Of a stretch of DNA of 64,000 bases, positions 27,323-35,554 are shown piece by piece (position 1 is the stretch's first letter; each line of letters starts with the position of its first letter). Made by a program: the position numbers and the translations under genes. The notes beneath the pieces are model-generated. The model saw only the letters and a list, made by a program, of their open reading frames with translations. It was not told the DNA's origin and made no database searches. This DNA comes from Roseomonas haemaphysalidis (GTDB lineage Bacteria; Pseudomonadota; Alphaproteobacteria; Acetobacterales; Acetobacteraceae). The stretch spans positions 2,835,001 through 2,899,000 of the forward strand of contig NZ_CP061177.1 in NCBI RefSeq assembly GCF_017355405.1. The letters are read 5' to 3'.

Positions 27323-27625
27323 TCAGGCGGCGGGGGTGGGCCCGCTGACCTTGCGCTCACCGGGCTTCGGTCCCGGCAGCTCGACCTCGATGGCCAGCGT
27401 CGACATGTCGCCGCCGCGGTCCAGGGAAACCTGAACCGCCTTGGCGTCGATGGCCACGTACTTGGAGATCACCTCCAGCAAGTCCTTCTGCAGCTTGGGC
27501 AGGAAGTCCTCGCCGGTGCGGCTGATCCGCTCGTGTGCCAGCACGATCTGCAGCCGCTCCTTGGCCGCGCCCGCGGTGGGCGGTGCCGCCTTGCGGTTAA
27601 CCCGAAAGACGTCGATCCAGCTCAT
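27323..27625 (-). CDS. minE: Cell division topological specificity factor MinE
   Basis: A 100-residue protein that stimulates the MinD ATPase and drives pole-to-pole oscillation, keeping the Z-ring at midcell. AAKERLQIVLAHERI is the anti-MinCD segment at about residues 20-34. LPKLQKDLLEVISKYVAID leads into the dimerisation domain, and the C-terminal tail is Pro/Lys-rich. Its first four bases overlap the end of minD, so the two are coupled. Last gene of the minC-minD-minE operon. Confidence 0.96.
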   Translation of the reverse strand: MSWIDVFRVNRKAAPPTAGAAKERLQIVLAHERISRTGEDFLPKLQKDLLEVISKYVAIDAKAVQVSLDRGGDMSTLAIEVELPGPKPGERKVSGPTPAA

Positions 27626-28440
27626 GCGGCCCTCCCGCCGAACAGCCGTGACAGGAAGCCCCTCTTCTCCGCTTCGATAAAGCGGTGCGGCCGGTCCTCG
27701 CCCAGAAAGCGTGCCACCGCATCGCCGTAGGCGCTGCCCGCGGTGGATACCGCATCCAGGATCACCGGGTTGCCGGTGTTGGAGGCCTTCAACACGCTCT
27801 CGCTTTCCGGGATGACGCCCAGCAGCGGGATGGCGAGGATCTCGCGGATATCCTCCAGCTTCAGCATCTCGCCCTTTTCGACGCGCGACGCATCGTAGCG
27901 CGTGACCAGCAGGTGCTCCTTCACCGGATCGCGCTTCTCCTCCGCCCGCTTGGAGCGCGACTGCAGCACGCCGAGAATGCGGTCGGAGTCACGCACCGAG
28001 GACACTTCGGGGTTGGTCACGATGATCGCCTGGTCGGCGTAGTAGAGCGCCAGCAGCGCGCCCTTCTCGATGCCGGCGGGGCTGTCGCACAGGATGTAAT
28101 CGAACTCCTTGCTCAGCTCCTCGATGATCTGACCGACGCCTTCCTTGGTCAGCGCGTCCTTGTCGCGGGTCTGGCTGGCCGGCAGGATCGACAGGGTGTC
28201 CACGCGCTTGTCGCGGATCAGTGCCTGGTTCAGCCGGGCCTCGCCATTGACCACATTGACGATGTCGAAGACCACCCGGCGCTCGACGCCCATGATCAGG
28301 TCGAGGTTGCGCAGGCCGACGTCGAAGTCGATGACGACGGTCTTCTTGCCGCTTTGGGCAAGACCGGTGGCGAAGGCCGCGGAGCTGGTCGTCTTGCCGA
28401 CGCCCCCCTTGCCGGATGTCACCACGATCACTTGCGCCAT
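27622..28440 (-). CDS. minD: Septum site-determining ATPase MinD
   Basis: A 272-residue ParA/MinD-type ATPase. The deviant Walker A loop GKGGVGKTTSSA is at the N-terminus. VVIDFDVGLRNLDLIMGVERRVVFDIVNV and ILCDSPAGIEKGALLALYYADQAIIVTNPEVSSVRDSDR complete the switch and Walker B regions. The C-terminal FLGEDRPHRFIEAEKRGFLSRLFGG is the amphipathic membrane-targeting helix. ATP-bound MinD dimers hold MinC on the membrane away from midcell. It lies between minC (51 bases upstream) and minE (4-base overlap). Confidence 0.97.
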   Translation of the reverse strand: MAQVIVVTSGKGGVGKTTSSAAFATGLAQSGKKTVVIDFDVGLRNLDLIMGVERRVVFDIVNVVNGEARLNQALIRDKRVDTLSILPASQTRDKDALTKEGVGQIIEELSKEFDYILCDSPAGIEKGALLALYYADQAIIVTNPEVSSVRDSDRILGVLQSRSKRAEEKRDPVKEHLLVTRYDASRVEKGEMLKLEDIREILAIPLLGVIPESESVLKASNTGNPVILDAVSTAGSAYGDAVARFLGEDRPHRFIEAEKRGFLSRLFGGRAA

Positions 28441-28491
28441 GGGATACAGTCTCCTCTCTGCCGGGCCGATAGTTTGATCTGGGAGACCCGG

Positions 28492-29259
28492 TCAGCCCAG
28501 CTTGTCGAATCGCATGCTTTCGCCGATCAGCCGCACCTGAACAGGCTTGCCGATCGGCGCTTCCGTCAGCCCTTCCCGCACGGCGTAGTAGCCGGCGATG
28601 GACACGAGCTCAGGGTCGAAGTTCAGTGCGAAGACGCGCGCATCCGTGTTGTTCTCGCCCCCCGCGATGGCACGGCCGCGCAGGGCACCATAGACGTGCA
28701 CGTTGCCATCCGCGATCACCTCGGCGCCGGCATTGACCGTGCCGTTGACGATCAGGTCGGCGCCCTGCGCCCATACGCGCTGGCCGGCGCGCACGGGGAT
28801 GTCGACCACCATGGTCGGGCGCATGCTGCCGGGCGGCGGCGGCGGTTCGGCCGGCGCGGCGGGGGTGGGCTGAGCCGGCGCGGGGGCGGCCGCCGCCTGC
28901 TGCGGCACCTCCTCCTCCTTGCCACCGCCGGCGGCGCGCAGCGGCGGCAAGCCGGCGGCCTGGGCGGCCGCCCGCATCTCGGGCGTGCCGCCGGTGGTGC
29001 CGATCGGCATGATCTCGATGCCGCGCAGCCCCGCGATCAGCCCACCGAAATCCACGTCCTGCGGAGCCTGCGACAGGTCGTCCAATCCCACCACGATGGG
29101 CGCGAAGCGCAGAAAGCCCGGGGCGCGGCGGAACTGGTCCCCCAGCGCGGGGACGATCACCTCCGGCCGCGCATCCAGCAACCGCAGCACCAACAGGTTG
29201 AAGTTGGCGCCGCGCAACCGGAACGGTTCAAGGCGGGGCTGGGCGGCGGGGGCTGACAT
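28492..29259 (-). CDS. minC: Septum site-determining protein MinC
   Basis: A 255-residue FtsZ-polymerisation inhibitor. The N-terminal domain (about residues 8-110, FRLRGANFNLLVLRLLD onward) binds FtsZ. A Pro/Ala-rich linker of about 45 residues follows and is longer than in E. coli. The C-terminal beta-helix domain (about 155-250) has the conserved GNVHVYGALRGRAIAGG and binds MinD. The start is the ATG just before APAAQPRLEPFRLRG; the frame remains open upstream but that part lacks family features and lies in the control region. First gene of minCDE, divergent from the thioesterase. Confidence 0.94.
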   Translation of the reverse strand: MSAPAAQPRLEPFRLRGANFNLLVLRLLDARPEVIVPALGDQFRRAPGFLRFAPIVVGLDDLSQAPQDVDFGGLIAGLRGIEIMPIGTTGGTPEMRAAAQAAGLPPLRAAGGGKEEEVPQQAAAAPAPAQPTPAAPAEPPPPPGSMRPTMVVDIPVRAGQRVWAQGADLIVNGTVNAGAEVIADGNVHVYGALRGRAIAGGENNTDARVFALNFDPELVSIAGYYAVREGLTEAPIGKPVQVRLIGESMRFDKLG

Positions 29260-29449
29260 GCGGTGCGGGCTGATCCTGGCTGGAGACGCAACGGCACCGC
29301 GGACGGCAACCATTTGTAAACCTATACATCGGGTGTGACGCTCCGCGAAACCCGCCACGCGGCCAAGCCAGAGGATTCGGTGCAATTCTGCCATAGTGTG
29401 GCCGAATCGCGCCGGCGCCCCTACCCTGGCCCGCCAGGAGGCCCGAGCC

Positions 29450-29887
29450 ATGCCCAAGACTATTCCGACACGCGACAGCTACCGCCACTTCATCACGGTG
29501 CCGACCCGTTGGGCGGATCAGGACGCGCTGCAGCACATCAACAACGCGGTCTACTACACTTATTTCGATACCGCGGTGGCCCGTTTCCTGTTCGGCACCG
29601 GCGTGCTAGACGACCATGCCTCGGCCGTCACCGCCGTGGTGGTGGAAACCACCTGCCGGCATCATGCCCCAGCCTTCTTCCCGGACGTGCTGAGCGTCGG
29701 GCTGCGGGTCGGACATATCGGCACCACCTCGGTCCGCTACGAGATCGGCGTGTTCCGCGAGGGGCAGGACAATGCCTGCGCCGAAGGGCATTTCATCCAC
29801 GTGCATGTGGACCGCCGCGACATGGCGCAAACCCGCCCGGTGCCGCCGGAGCTGATCGCCAAGCTGAAGCCTTTGATGGCAGGCTGA
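29450..29887 (+). CDS. Acyl-CoA thioesterase, hotdog fold (4HBT/FadM type)
   Basis: A 145-residue hotdog-fold thioesterase that would hydrolyse an acyl-CoA to free acid and CoA. VPTRWADQDALQHINNAVYYTYFDTA contains the catalytic Asp (residue 24) and the long helix of the 4-hydroxybenzoyl-CoA thioesterase group. VVVETTCRHHAPAFFPDVL and TTSVRYEIGVF complete the sheet. AGGAGG lies 6 bases before the ATG. The gene is divergent from minC and not part of the tol-pal cluster where ybgC is usually found, so a general FadM-like housekeeping role is more likely. The acyl substrate is unknown. Confidence 0.9.
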   Translation: MPKTIPTRDSYRHFITVPTRWADQDALQHINNAVYYTYFDTAVARFLFGTGVLDDHASAVTAVVVETTCRHHAPAFFPDVLSVGLRVGHIGTTSVRYEIGVFREGQDNACAEGHFIHVHVDRRDMAQTRPVPPELIAKLKPLMAG

Positions 29888-30042
29888 CAGCCTCCACCAC
29901 GCGCAACTGCCGGTTGTGCAGGCGCAGCAAAGCCCATCGCGCAGGCATCGCCCATCACGGCGCAGGATTCGAGCCCATGTCCGGCAGCGCGGCACGCAGG
30001 TTGCAAAGCCATGCCGGACCCGCAACCGCCGGATACCACGCG

Positions 30043-30843
30043 ATGCCTGTGCCGACCCCCCGCTACCTGCCCCTGCCGCCTGTCCCCCGCCCTGCAGGCC
30101 CCGCACCATCCTGGTCGGCCGTGCTGGCCCAGGACTCGGCGGTGCTGCGGCAAGCTCGGCCGGGCCAACTGGACCAGCCCTATGCCGCAGCCGACTGGTG
30201 CCGATGGGATCTGTTCCCCGCCCCCGATCCGAACCGCCCCTGCTTGGTGATACTGCATGGTGCGGGCAGCGCGGCGGGGGAATGGTGCTCGGGTGACCGG
30301 CGCGATTGCGGCGCGCTTGCGGATGGACTGCGCGACCACGGCTGGGCGTCTGCCCTGCCTGGCCGTGGCCACGTGCCCCAGGCCAGCCCGACGCGGATCG
30401 TGCATGAAACCCACCGGGCCCTGGACTGGCTGGCGGCGCAGGGTGCGCGACACGGCCTTGGCGGGCCGGTGGTGCTGGCGGGCTGGGGAGCCGGGGCGTT
30501 GCTGGCGGCGTTGCTGCTGGACCATCCGGTCGTCGCCGCCGGCATCGGGCTCTGTGGCGAATACGAACTGGAAGGCTACGCGGGCCTGGGGGCCACGGAA
30601 CTTGAAGCCGCGGCGCTGTCGCCATCGCAGCTGCCGGTGGTGCGCAAGCGCTTTATTCTGGCCCACGACGGCGGCACCAGCGCCGCCTCGGCCACGGCCT
30701 TTCACGAGGTACGCGGGGCGGCGGGCGGCGGCGGGCGCCTGATCGGCCTGCCGGGCCAGGGGCTGGGCCGCCTGCTGGACTCGCTGCGCGCACCGGACGG
30801 CGCCTTGTGCCGCGCCGTCCTGGAATTGCTGCCCGGGGCCTGA
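30043..30843 (+). CDS. Alpha/beta-hydrolase fold protein lacking the nucleophilic serine
   Basis: A 266-residue cytosolic protein with the alpha/beta-hydrolase layout of arylformamidase- and BD-FAE-like enzymes. A Pro-rich start is followed by CLVILHGAGSAAGEW (oxyanion HG motif, residues 72-73), IVHETHRALDWLAAQGARHG, then the nucleophile-elbow strand VVLAGWGAGALLAALLL. Where GxSxG is expected the sequence is G147-W-G-A-G151, so Ser149 is replaced by Gly (codon GGA). The later LCGEYELEGYAGL and an Asp/His pair (AHDGG, FHEVRG) remain. It is probably non-catalytic or mechanistically changed. The start is uncertain: an in-frame ATG at 29977 is possible. Same strand as the thioesterase, 155 bases downstream. 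Confidence 0.72.
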   Translation: MPVPTPRYLPLPPVPRPAGPAPSWSAVLAQDSAVLRQARPGQLDQPYAAADWCRWDLFPAPDPNRPCLVILHGAGSAAGEWCSGDRRDCGALADGLRDHGWASALPGRGHVPQASPTRIVHETHRALDWLAAQGARHGLGGPVVLAGWGAGALLAALLLDHPVVAAGIGLCGEYELEGYAGLGATELEAAALSPSQLPVVRKRFILAHDGGTSAASATAFHEVRGAAGGGGRLIGLPGQGLGRLLDSLRAPDGALCRAVLELLPGA

Positions 30844-30864
30844 ACGCCACCCCGGGCGTGGGCC

Positions 30865-31257
30865 TCAGCCCTTCCGCTCGATCAACTCGATCTTGTAGCC
30901 GTCCGGGTCCTCGACGAAGGCAATGACGGTGGTGCCGAACTTCACCGGCCCCGGCTCGCGCGTGATCTTGGCGCCGGCGCCGCGCAGGGCCTCGCAGGTC
31001 GCATAGATGTCGGGCACGCCGATCGCGATGTGCCCGAAGGCGGTGCCCATCTCGTATGTGTCGACGCCGTAATTGTAGGTCAGCTCGATCACGCCGGCCC
31101 CGGTGCTTTCCGGTGCATAGCCGACGAAGACCAGCGTGTACTTGCCGTCCGGCACGTCGTTGCGGCGCAACTCCTGCATGCCCAGCAGGCGGGTATAGAA
31201 GTCGACGCTGCGGTCCAGGTCGCCGACGCGAAGCATCGTGTGCAGAAAGCTGCTCAT
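30865..31257 (-). CDS. gloA: Lactoylglutathione lyase (glyoxalase I)
   Basis: A 130-residue metalloenzyme of the vicinal-oxygen-chelate fold. It converts the methylglyoxal-glutathione hemithioacetal to S-lactoylglutathione. Two beta-alpha-beta-beta-beta modules supply the metal ligands His6 (LHTMLRV), Glu58 (VIELTYN), His76 (FGHIAI) and Glu124 (GYKIELIE), all present. [18 protein letters not shown] and FVEDPDGY are family signatures. Short length suggests a Ni2+-dependent bacterial type. GAGGACACCC precedes the ATG. It lies 33 bases after lpxI and may be the last gene on that transcript, in the place where lpxB is often found. Confidence 0.95.
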   Translation of the reverse strand: MSSFLHTMLRVGDLDRSVDFYTRLLGMQELRRNDVPDGKYTLVFVGYAPESTGAGVIELTYNYGVDTYEMGTAFGHIAIGVPDIYATCEALRGAGAKITREPGPVKFGTTVIAFVEDPDGYKIELIERKG

Positions 31258-31290
31258 GGCGGGGTGTCCTCGTGAATGCGGGTGCCTGGC

Positions 31291-32154
31291 TCAGCCGGCC
31301 GGCGGTGCCCAGGCGGGGTCGAACGGATTCAACGCCAGGATAAACAGACCGTTCGCCTCGGCGGCGGCCAGCGTCGCCTCGCGGTCGATCACGATGGTGC
31401 CATCCGCCTGAATGGCGAGGCCCCGCAGCCCGGCGGCAGCGGCGGCCAGCACGGTGTCGGGCCCGATGGTCGGCAGGTCGGCGCGGCGGTCCTGGCCCGG
31501 CTTCATCACCTTGACCAGCACGCCGCCCGGCCCGTCCCGCCGCAGCGTTCCGGCCCGGGCCAGCATGGCATCGGTTCCCTCGATCGCCTCAACCGCCAGC
31601 ACCAGGCCCTGCTGCACCACGGCGCCCTGGCCGATATCCTGGGCGCCGATCGCCCGCACCACGGCCAGGCCGCGGCGGATGTCCTGCACCGCCTGCTCGT
31701 CCGGCCCGGCGGTGGTCAGGAGGCCCGGCTGGTCGACCATCAGCTCCGCCATGACCTGGCGGGCTTCCAGGGGGTTGAAGCCTTCCTCCCGCAGCACCTG
31801 CACCACGGCGGACAGCAGCGAATCATCGCCGCCGAAGGCCTTGATGCCGACGCGCGGCACCAGCCGCGCAGCCCCGGCGTCCGGGCGCAGCGACAGAAAG
31901 CTGGGCCGCTTCACCGCGCCGGCCAGGATGAGATCCCGCACGCCGGCGGCGCGCAGCCAGTCCAGCATGCGCCCCGCAGCGCCCATGCGGCATACGATGT
32001 GGGGGTAGGCCGTGAAGTCCGCCGGCTGGCCGAAGCCTTCCAGCACCACCACATGGACCGCCCGCCCCGCCGCCACGGCGGAAGCGGCGGCGCGCTGCGG
32101 CAACAGCCCGCCGCCGGCGATCAGCCCGAGCGGCCCGCCCAGCGGCTGGGACAT
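31291..32154 (-). CDS. lpxI: UDP-2,3-diacylglucosamine diphosphatase LpxI
   Basis: A 287-residue enzyme that hydrolyses UDP-2,3-diacylglucosamine to lipid X in lipid A synthesis, the LpxH replacement of alphaproteobacteria. LGLIAGGGLLPQ starts the N-terminal domain. AGAVKRPSFLSLRPDAGAARLVPR joins the two. GLAVVRAIGAQDIGQGAVVQQGLVLAVEAIEGTDAML and VLVKVMKPGQDRRADLPTIGPDTVLAAAAAGLRGLAIQ form the C-terminal domain with its acidic metal site. A GTG 36 bases upstream, just past the lpxA stop, is an alternative start. It follows lpxA, but no lpxB comes after it. Confidence 0.93.
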   Translation of the reverse strand: MSQPLGGPLGLIAGGGLLPQRAAASAVAAGRAVHVVVLEGFGQPADFTAYPHIVCRMGAAGRMLDWLRAAGVRDLILAGAVKRPSFLSLRPDAGAARLVPRVGIKAFGGDDSLLSAVVQVLREEGFNPLEARQVMAELMVDQPGLLTTAGPDEQAVQDIRRGLAVVRAIGAQDIGQGAVVQQGLVLAVEAIEGTDAMLARAGTLRRDGPGGVLVKVMKPGQDRRADLPTIGPDTVLAAAAAGLRGLAIQADGTIVIDREATLAAAEANGLFILALNPFDPAWAPPAG

Positions 32155-32194
32155 GCCCAGCTGGCGCTGCAAGGCCCCACCCGGCGCCACCGGG

Positions 32195-33064
32195 TCAGCC
32201 CTCGGCCGCGTCGTCGTCCTCGACCATCTCGCGCCCGGCCTTGCACAGCCCGCGCTTGCTGTCGGCGCGCACGAAATCGAGGATCTCGGCCACCACCGGG
32301 TCGGTGCCATGCTGCGCCTGGACCGCCGCCACCCGCTCGTCAAACACGCCGGGCGACCGGAACAGGGTGCGGTACAGCCCGCGCAGCACGTTGATCTGCG
32401 GGCGCGGAAAGCCACGGCGCTTCAGGCCGATCAGGTTCAGGCCCGTCAGCCGCGCCCGGTTGCCCATCACGGCGCCGAAGGGGATGACATCGGCCTCCAC
32501 CCCGCTCATGCCGCCGATCACCGCTTGGCGACCGATGCGGACAAACTGATGCAGCGCCGCGCCGCCGCCGACAAAGGTGGTATCGGCAATCTGCACATGG
32601 CCGCCGAGCATCACGTTGTTGGCGAGGATCACATGGTGATCCAGCGTGCAGTCGTGACCCACATGGGCAACGCACATGATCAGGCAATCCGGGCCGATGG
32701 TGGTGACGCCGTGCCCGCCCACGCTGCCGCGATGGATGGTGGCATGCTCGCGCACCACGGTGCGGGCGCCGACCACCACGCGGGTCGGCTCGCCCTTGTA
32801 CTTCAGGTCCTGCGGCGGCAGGCCGATGCTGGCAAAGGCGAACACCTGCACGCCTTCGTGCAGGTGGGCATGGCCATCGATCACGGCATGCGAGGTCAGC
32901 ACGCAGCCGGCTTCCAGCACCGCATCGGGGCCCACCACGCACCAGGGGCCGATGCGACAGTTGGCGCCGATCCGCGCCCCTTCCGCCACCACGGCCGTGG
33001 GGTGGATCTCGGCGCTGGGGTCGATGCCGGCGGACAGCATGGTCACCTGATCCGGCACGCTCAC
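32195..33064 (-). CDS. lpxA: UDP-N-acetylglucosamine acyltransferase LpxA
   Basis: A 289-residue left-handed beta-helix acyltransferase that adds 3-hydroxyacyl from ACP to UDP-GlcNAc, the first step of lipid A. Hexapeptide repeats run from [20 protein letters not shown] on. [22 protein letters not shown] and the catalytic His in [12 protein letters not shown] (equivalent to E. coli His125) are present. [16 protein letters not shown] and the helical C-terminus close it. The likely start is GTG, sharing GTGA with the fabZ stop; the ATG eight codons later is the alternative. Coupled with fabZ upstream and lpxI 40 bases downstream. Confidence 0.95.
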   Translation of the reverse strand: MSVPDQVTMLSAGIDPSAEIHPTAVVAEGARIGANCRIGPWCVVGPDAVLEAGCVLTSHAVIDGHAHLHEGVQVFAFASIGLPPQDLKYKGEPTRVVVGARTVVREHATIHRGSVGGHGVTTIGPDCLIMCVAHVGHDCTLDHHVILANNVMLGGHVQIADTTFVGGGAALHQFVRIGRQAVIGGMSGVEADVIPFGAVMGNRARLTGLNLIGLKRRGFPRPQINVLRGLYRTLFRSPGVFDERVAAVQAQHGTDPVVAEILDFVRADSKRGLCKAGREMVEDDDAAEG

Positions 33065-33546
33065 GCGCCGACGATCATGGCGGTCACGGTCGCCTCGGCC
33101 ACGGTCGCGCCGTCCACGCGGGCGACGCAGGCGAACTTCCACACGTTGCCGCGCTGCCGCTCCTTGGTCACGGTGATGCGCAGCTGGTCGCCCGGCACCA
33201 CGGGGCGGCGGAACTTGGCGTTCTCGATGCTCATGAAATACACCAGGCGGCCACGGGCGGATTCACCCAGGGTCTCGACCACCAGCACGCCGGAAGTCTG
33301 GGCCATGGCTTCCACGATCAGCACGCCCGGCATCACCGGGTGGCTGGGGAAATGGCCCTGGAAGAAGTTCTCGTTGGCGGTGACGTTCTTGATGCCGACC
33401 GCGCTCTCGCCCAGCACGACCTCGACCATGCGGTCGACCAGCAGCATCGGGTAGCGGTGCGGGATCGCCTGCATGATGCGGGCGATGTCGAAGGCCTCGA
33501 TGCGCGTGCCGCCGGTGTCGCCGGAAGCCTGTTCTTGCTGGTCCAT
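33061..33546 (-). CDS. fabZ: 3-hydroxyacyl-ACP dehydratase FabZ
   Basis: A 161-residue hotdog-fold dehydratase of type II fatty acid synthesis. [17 protein letters not shown] holds the catalytic His30, and [23 protein letters not shown] holds His65 and the catalytic Glu79. The N-terminal tail is about 15 residues longer than in E. coli and Gln/Gly-rich. It competes with LpxA and LpxD for 3-hydroxyacyl-ACP, which explains the conserved lpxD-fabZ-lpxA order. The ATG lies 5 bases after the lpxD stop, while its own stop overlaps the lpxA start. Confidence 0.97.
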   Translation of the reverse strand: MDQQEQASGDTGGTRIEAFDIARIMQAIPHRYPMLLVDRMVEVVLGESAVGIKNVTANENFFQGHFPSHPVMPGVLIVEAMAQTSGVLVVETLGESARGRLVYFMSIENAKFRRPVVPGDQLRITVTKERQRGNVWKFACVARVDGATVAEATVTAMIVGA

Positions 33547-33551
33547 GCTTG

Positions 33552-34619
33552 TCAGTCCGTCTTGTCTGGCCGCTGCGGGCCGCTGGGCGCCAGCGCGGAC
33601 TTCCCGCCGCGGGCGCCGATGTTGCGCAGATGGATGGAGGCGCGGAGCGAATCGCGCAAGGGGATGGCCGGCGTGCCCGTCACGTCCATTCCCTCCGGAA
33701 TGTCGGTCAGCACGCCCGCCTGGGCGCCGATGCGGGCGCGCGATCCCACCTTGAGATGGCCCGCCAGCCCCGCCTGCCCTGCGGCGGTCACGTAATCGCC
33801 CAGCACCGTGGAGCCCGAGATCCCCACCTGGGACACCAGAACGCAACCACGCCCGGTCACCACGTTGTGTCCGATCTGCACCAGGTTATCGATGCGCGTG
33901 CCGTCACCGATCACCGTGTCGTCCAGGGTGCCGCGGTCGATGCAGGCATTCGCGCCGACCTCCACCTCGTCGCCGAGCAGCACCCGGCCAAGCTGTGGCA
34001 GGGTGACGAAGCGACCCTGCGGCGTGGGCGCGAAGCCAAAGCCTTCCTGCCCCACCCGGGCACCCGGATGCAGCGTCACACGATGCCCGGCCACGCAATG
34101 CGACACGCTGGCGGAAGCCAGGATCCGGCAATCGTCGCCAAACCTGCATCCCGGACCGATCACGGCATGCGCGCCCACGACGCAACGCGCGCCCAGCACC
34201 GCCCCGGCGCCGATCACGGCATAGGGGCCGACCTCGCAGCCCTCGCCGAGCTCGGCATCCGGCGCCAGCACGGCGCTCGGGTGGATGCCCGCCGCCACGG
34301 CGGGCGCGGGGTGGAACAAGGCCGCGACACGGGCGAAAGCCAGTTGCGGCGTGGCCGAGACCAGCGCCACGGCCCCCTCCGGCAACGCCGCCAGCGACGT
34401 TTCCGCCAGCACCACCGCGCCGGCCTTGCTGGCACGCAGGGCTTCGAGGTTGCGGCGGCCATCGACAAAGGACACCTCCCCCGCCCCCGCTGAGCGCAGC
34501 GGTGCCACGCCGTGCAGCAGCCGGCCCGCGTCGCCCACCGCGCGGGCACCGGCGGCCTCGGCCAGAACGGCCAGGCTATGCGGGCCCGTGACGGGGTGAA
34601 AGCGCGGGTCGACCGGCAC
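33552..34619 (-). CDS. lpxD: UDP-3-O-acylglucosamine N-acyltransferase LpxD
   Basis: A 355-residue trimeric acyltransferase of lipid A synthesis (second acylation). The N-terminal uridine-binding domain (about residues 15-105) has [25 protein letters not shown]. Hexapeptide repeats of the beta-helix begin at [21 protein letters not shown]. The catalytic His region reads [26 protein letters not shown], and [20 protein letters not shown] closes the chain. It starts 9 bases after skp ends. All cluster neighbours are on the same strand and closely spaced. Confidence 0.97.
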   Translation of the reverse strand: MPVDPRFHPVTGPHSLAVLAEAAGARAVGDAGRLLHGVAPLRSAGAGEVSFVDGRRNLEALRASKAGAVVLAETSLAALPEGAVALVSATPQLAFARVAALFHPAPAVAAGIHPSAVLAPDAELGEGCEVGPYAVIGAGAVLGARCVVGAHAVIGPGCRFGDDCRILASASVSHCVAGHRVTLHPGARVGQEGFGFAPTPQGRFVTLPQLGRVLLGDEVEVGANACIDRGTLDDTVIGDGTRIDNLVQIGHNVVTGRGCVLVSQVGISGSTVLGDYVTAAGQAGLAGHLKVGSRARIGAQAGVLTDIPEGMDVTGTPAIPLRDSLRASIHLRNIGARGGKSALAPSGPQRPDKTD

Positions 34620-34628
34620 GGCGGCGCC

Positions 34629-35417
34629 TCAGTTCCGCCGGGGCGCCTGGCCCTGCGCGGGCGGGCGCTGCCCCTGGCCGGCCGGCGCGGAGGCGGCGGC
34701 GGGCGTGGCTTCCTCGGGCGGCACCGTCACGCTCTTGAGCACGCGGTTCAGCTGCTGCGCCACCTCGGCCGTCAGGTCGAACGGCGGGTCGTTGTAGATG
34801 ACCAGCGGCCGCGGCAGCACCAGGTTGACCTTGCGGCTGGCGGACACCTGCCGGATCACCGTGGCCAGCGCCTGCTCGATCTCCATCAGGCTGCCCTGCG
34901 CGGCCTGCTCGATCGCGCGCGAGCGGTCGCGGAAGATACGCTGGGCGTCCTGCACGCGGTCCTGCAGGTCACGCTCCTTGGTGCGCAGATCCTCGGGCGA
35001 CAGGCCGGCCCGCTGCGCGGCCAGGGCCTGCTGCTCGTCGCGCCAGCGCGCCTGCTCGCGCTGCAGGTCCTCGTTCAGCTTGGCGCGCCGCTTCTCGATT
35101 TCCTCGCGCACGGCGTTGAAGGCGCTGGAGTTGCGCTGCACTTCCGGCACGTCCACGATGCCGATCACCGCGGCGGGCGGCTGCTCGCCGGGCGGCAGCG
35201 GCGCCGGGTTGGGCTGCACGGCGCGCTGCGGCGGACGCTGCTGCTGCTGCGGGGGGCGCTGCTGCTGCTGCGCCGGGCGTGGCTGCTGTGCCGGGGCGGC
35301 GCCCCCTTGCCCCTGGCCGGGCACGAACCAGTCCTGCTGCTGGGCCATGGCGGCGCCGCCCAGCATCGTGGTCGAGAGAAGGATCGCCGCCAGGGCGACC
35401 GGTGCGCGTCGCGCCAT
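34629..35417 (-). CDS. skp: Skp/OmpH-family periplasmic chaperone
   Basis: A 262-residue periplasmic chaperone that holds outer-membrane proteins on the way to BamA. A signal peptide (residues 1-25, ending AMAQ) is followed by an unusual Gln/Pro-rich segment (about 26-80). The OmpH domain follows: IGIVDVPEVQRNSSAFNAVREEIEKRR, then a long coiled coil (about 100-180) and VNLVLPRPLVIYNDPPFDLTAEV. A Pro/Ala/Gln-rich tail ends it. E. coli Skp is about 160 residues, so this is much longer because of the added low-complexity ends. The ATG is the first at the signal sequence. Located between bamA and lpxD, as is typical. Confidence 0.9.
   Translation of the reverse strand: MARRAPVALAAILLSTTMLGGAAMAQQQDWFVPGQGQGGAAPAQQPRPAQQQQRPPQQQQRPPQRAVQPNPAPLPPGEQPPAAVIGIVDVPEVQRNSSAFNAVREEIEKRRAKLNEDLQREQARWRDEQQALAAQRAGLSPEDLRTKERDLQDRVQDAQRIFRDRSRAIEQAAQGSLMEIEQALATVIRQVSASRKVNLVLPRPLVIYNDPPFDLTAEVAQQLNRVLKSVTVPPEEATPAAASAPAGQGQRPPAQGQAPRRN
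35221..35290. repeat. Imperfect CTG-type tandem repeat coding Gln/Pro-rich segment in skp
   Basis: Two copies of a unit of about 21 bases rich in GCTGCTGCTGCTGC code for Gln-Gln-Gln-Gln-Arg-Pro-Pro blocks just after the signal peptide of the Skp-like protein. Such trinucleotide stretches can vary in copy number by slippage without shifting the frame. Confidence 0.65.
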
Positions 35418-35554
35418 CGTGGAAATACTCCGTGCAGGCCGGGTGGTTGAAAGCGGGACGGCCTTGCGTGCCGTCGCCCCGGCTTGTTGGGCAGGGCGCC
35501 CGGTGGGCGGCCCCGCAGGATGGAATGCCGGCAGCGACGGCAAGCGGAAGCCGG

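Noticed and set aside
35221-35290. Repeats that could suggest a CRISPR-like array
   Set aside because: The units are coding, about 21 bases, without unique spacers, inside skp.
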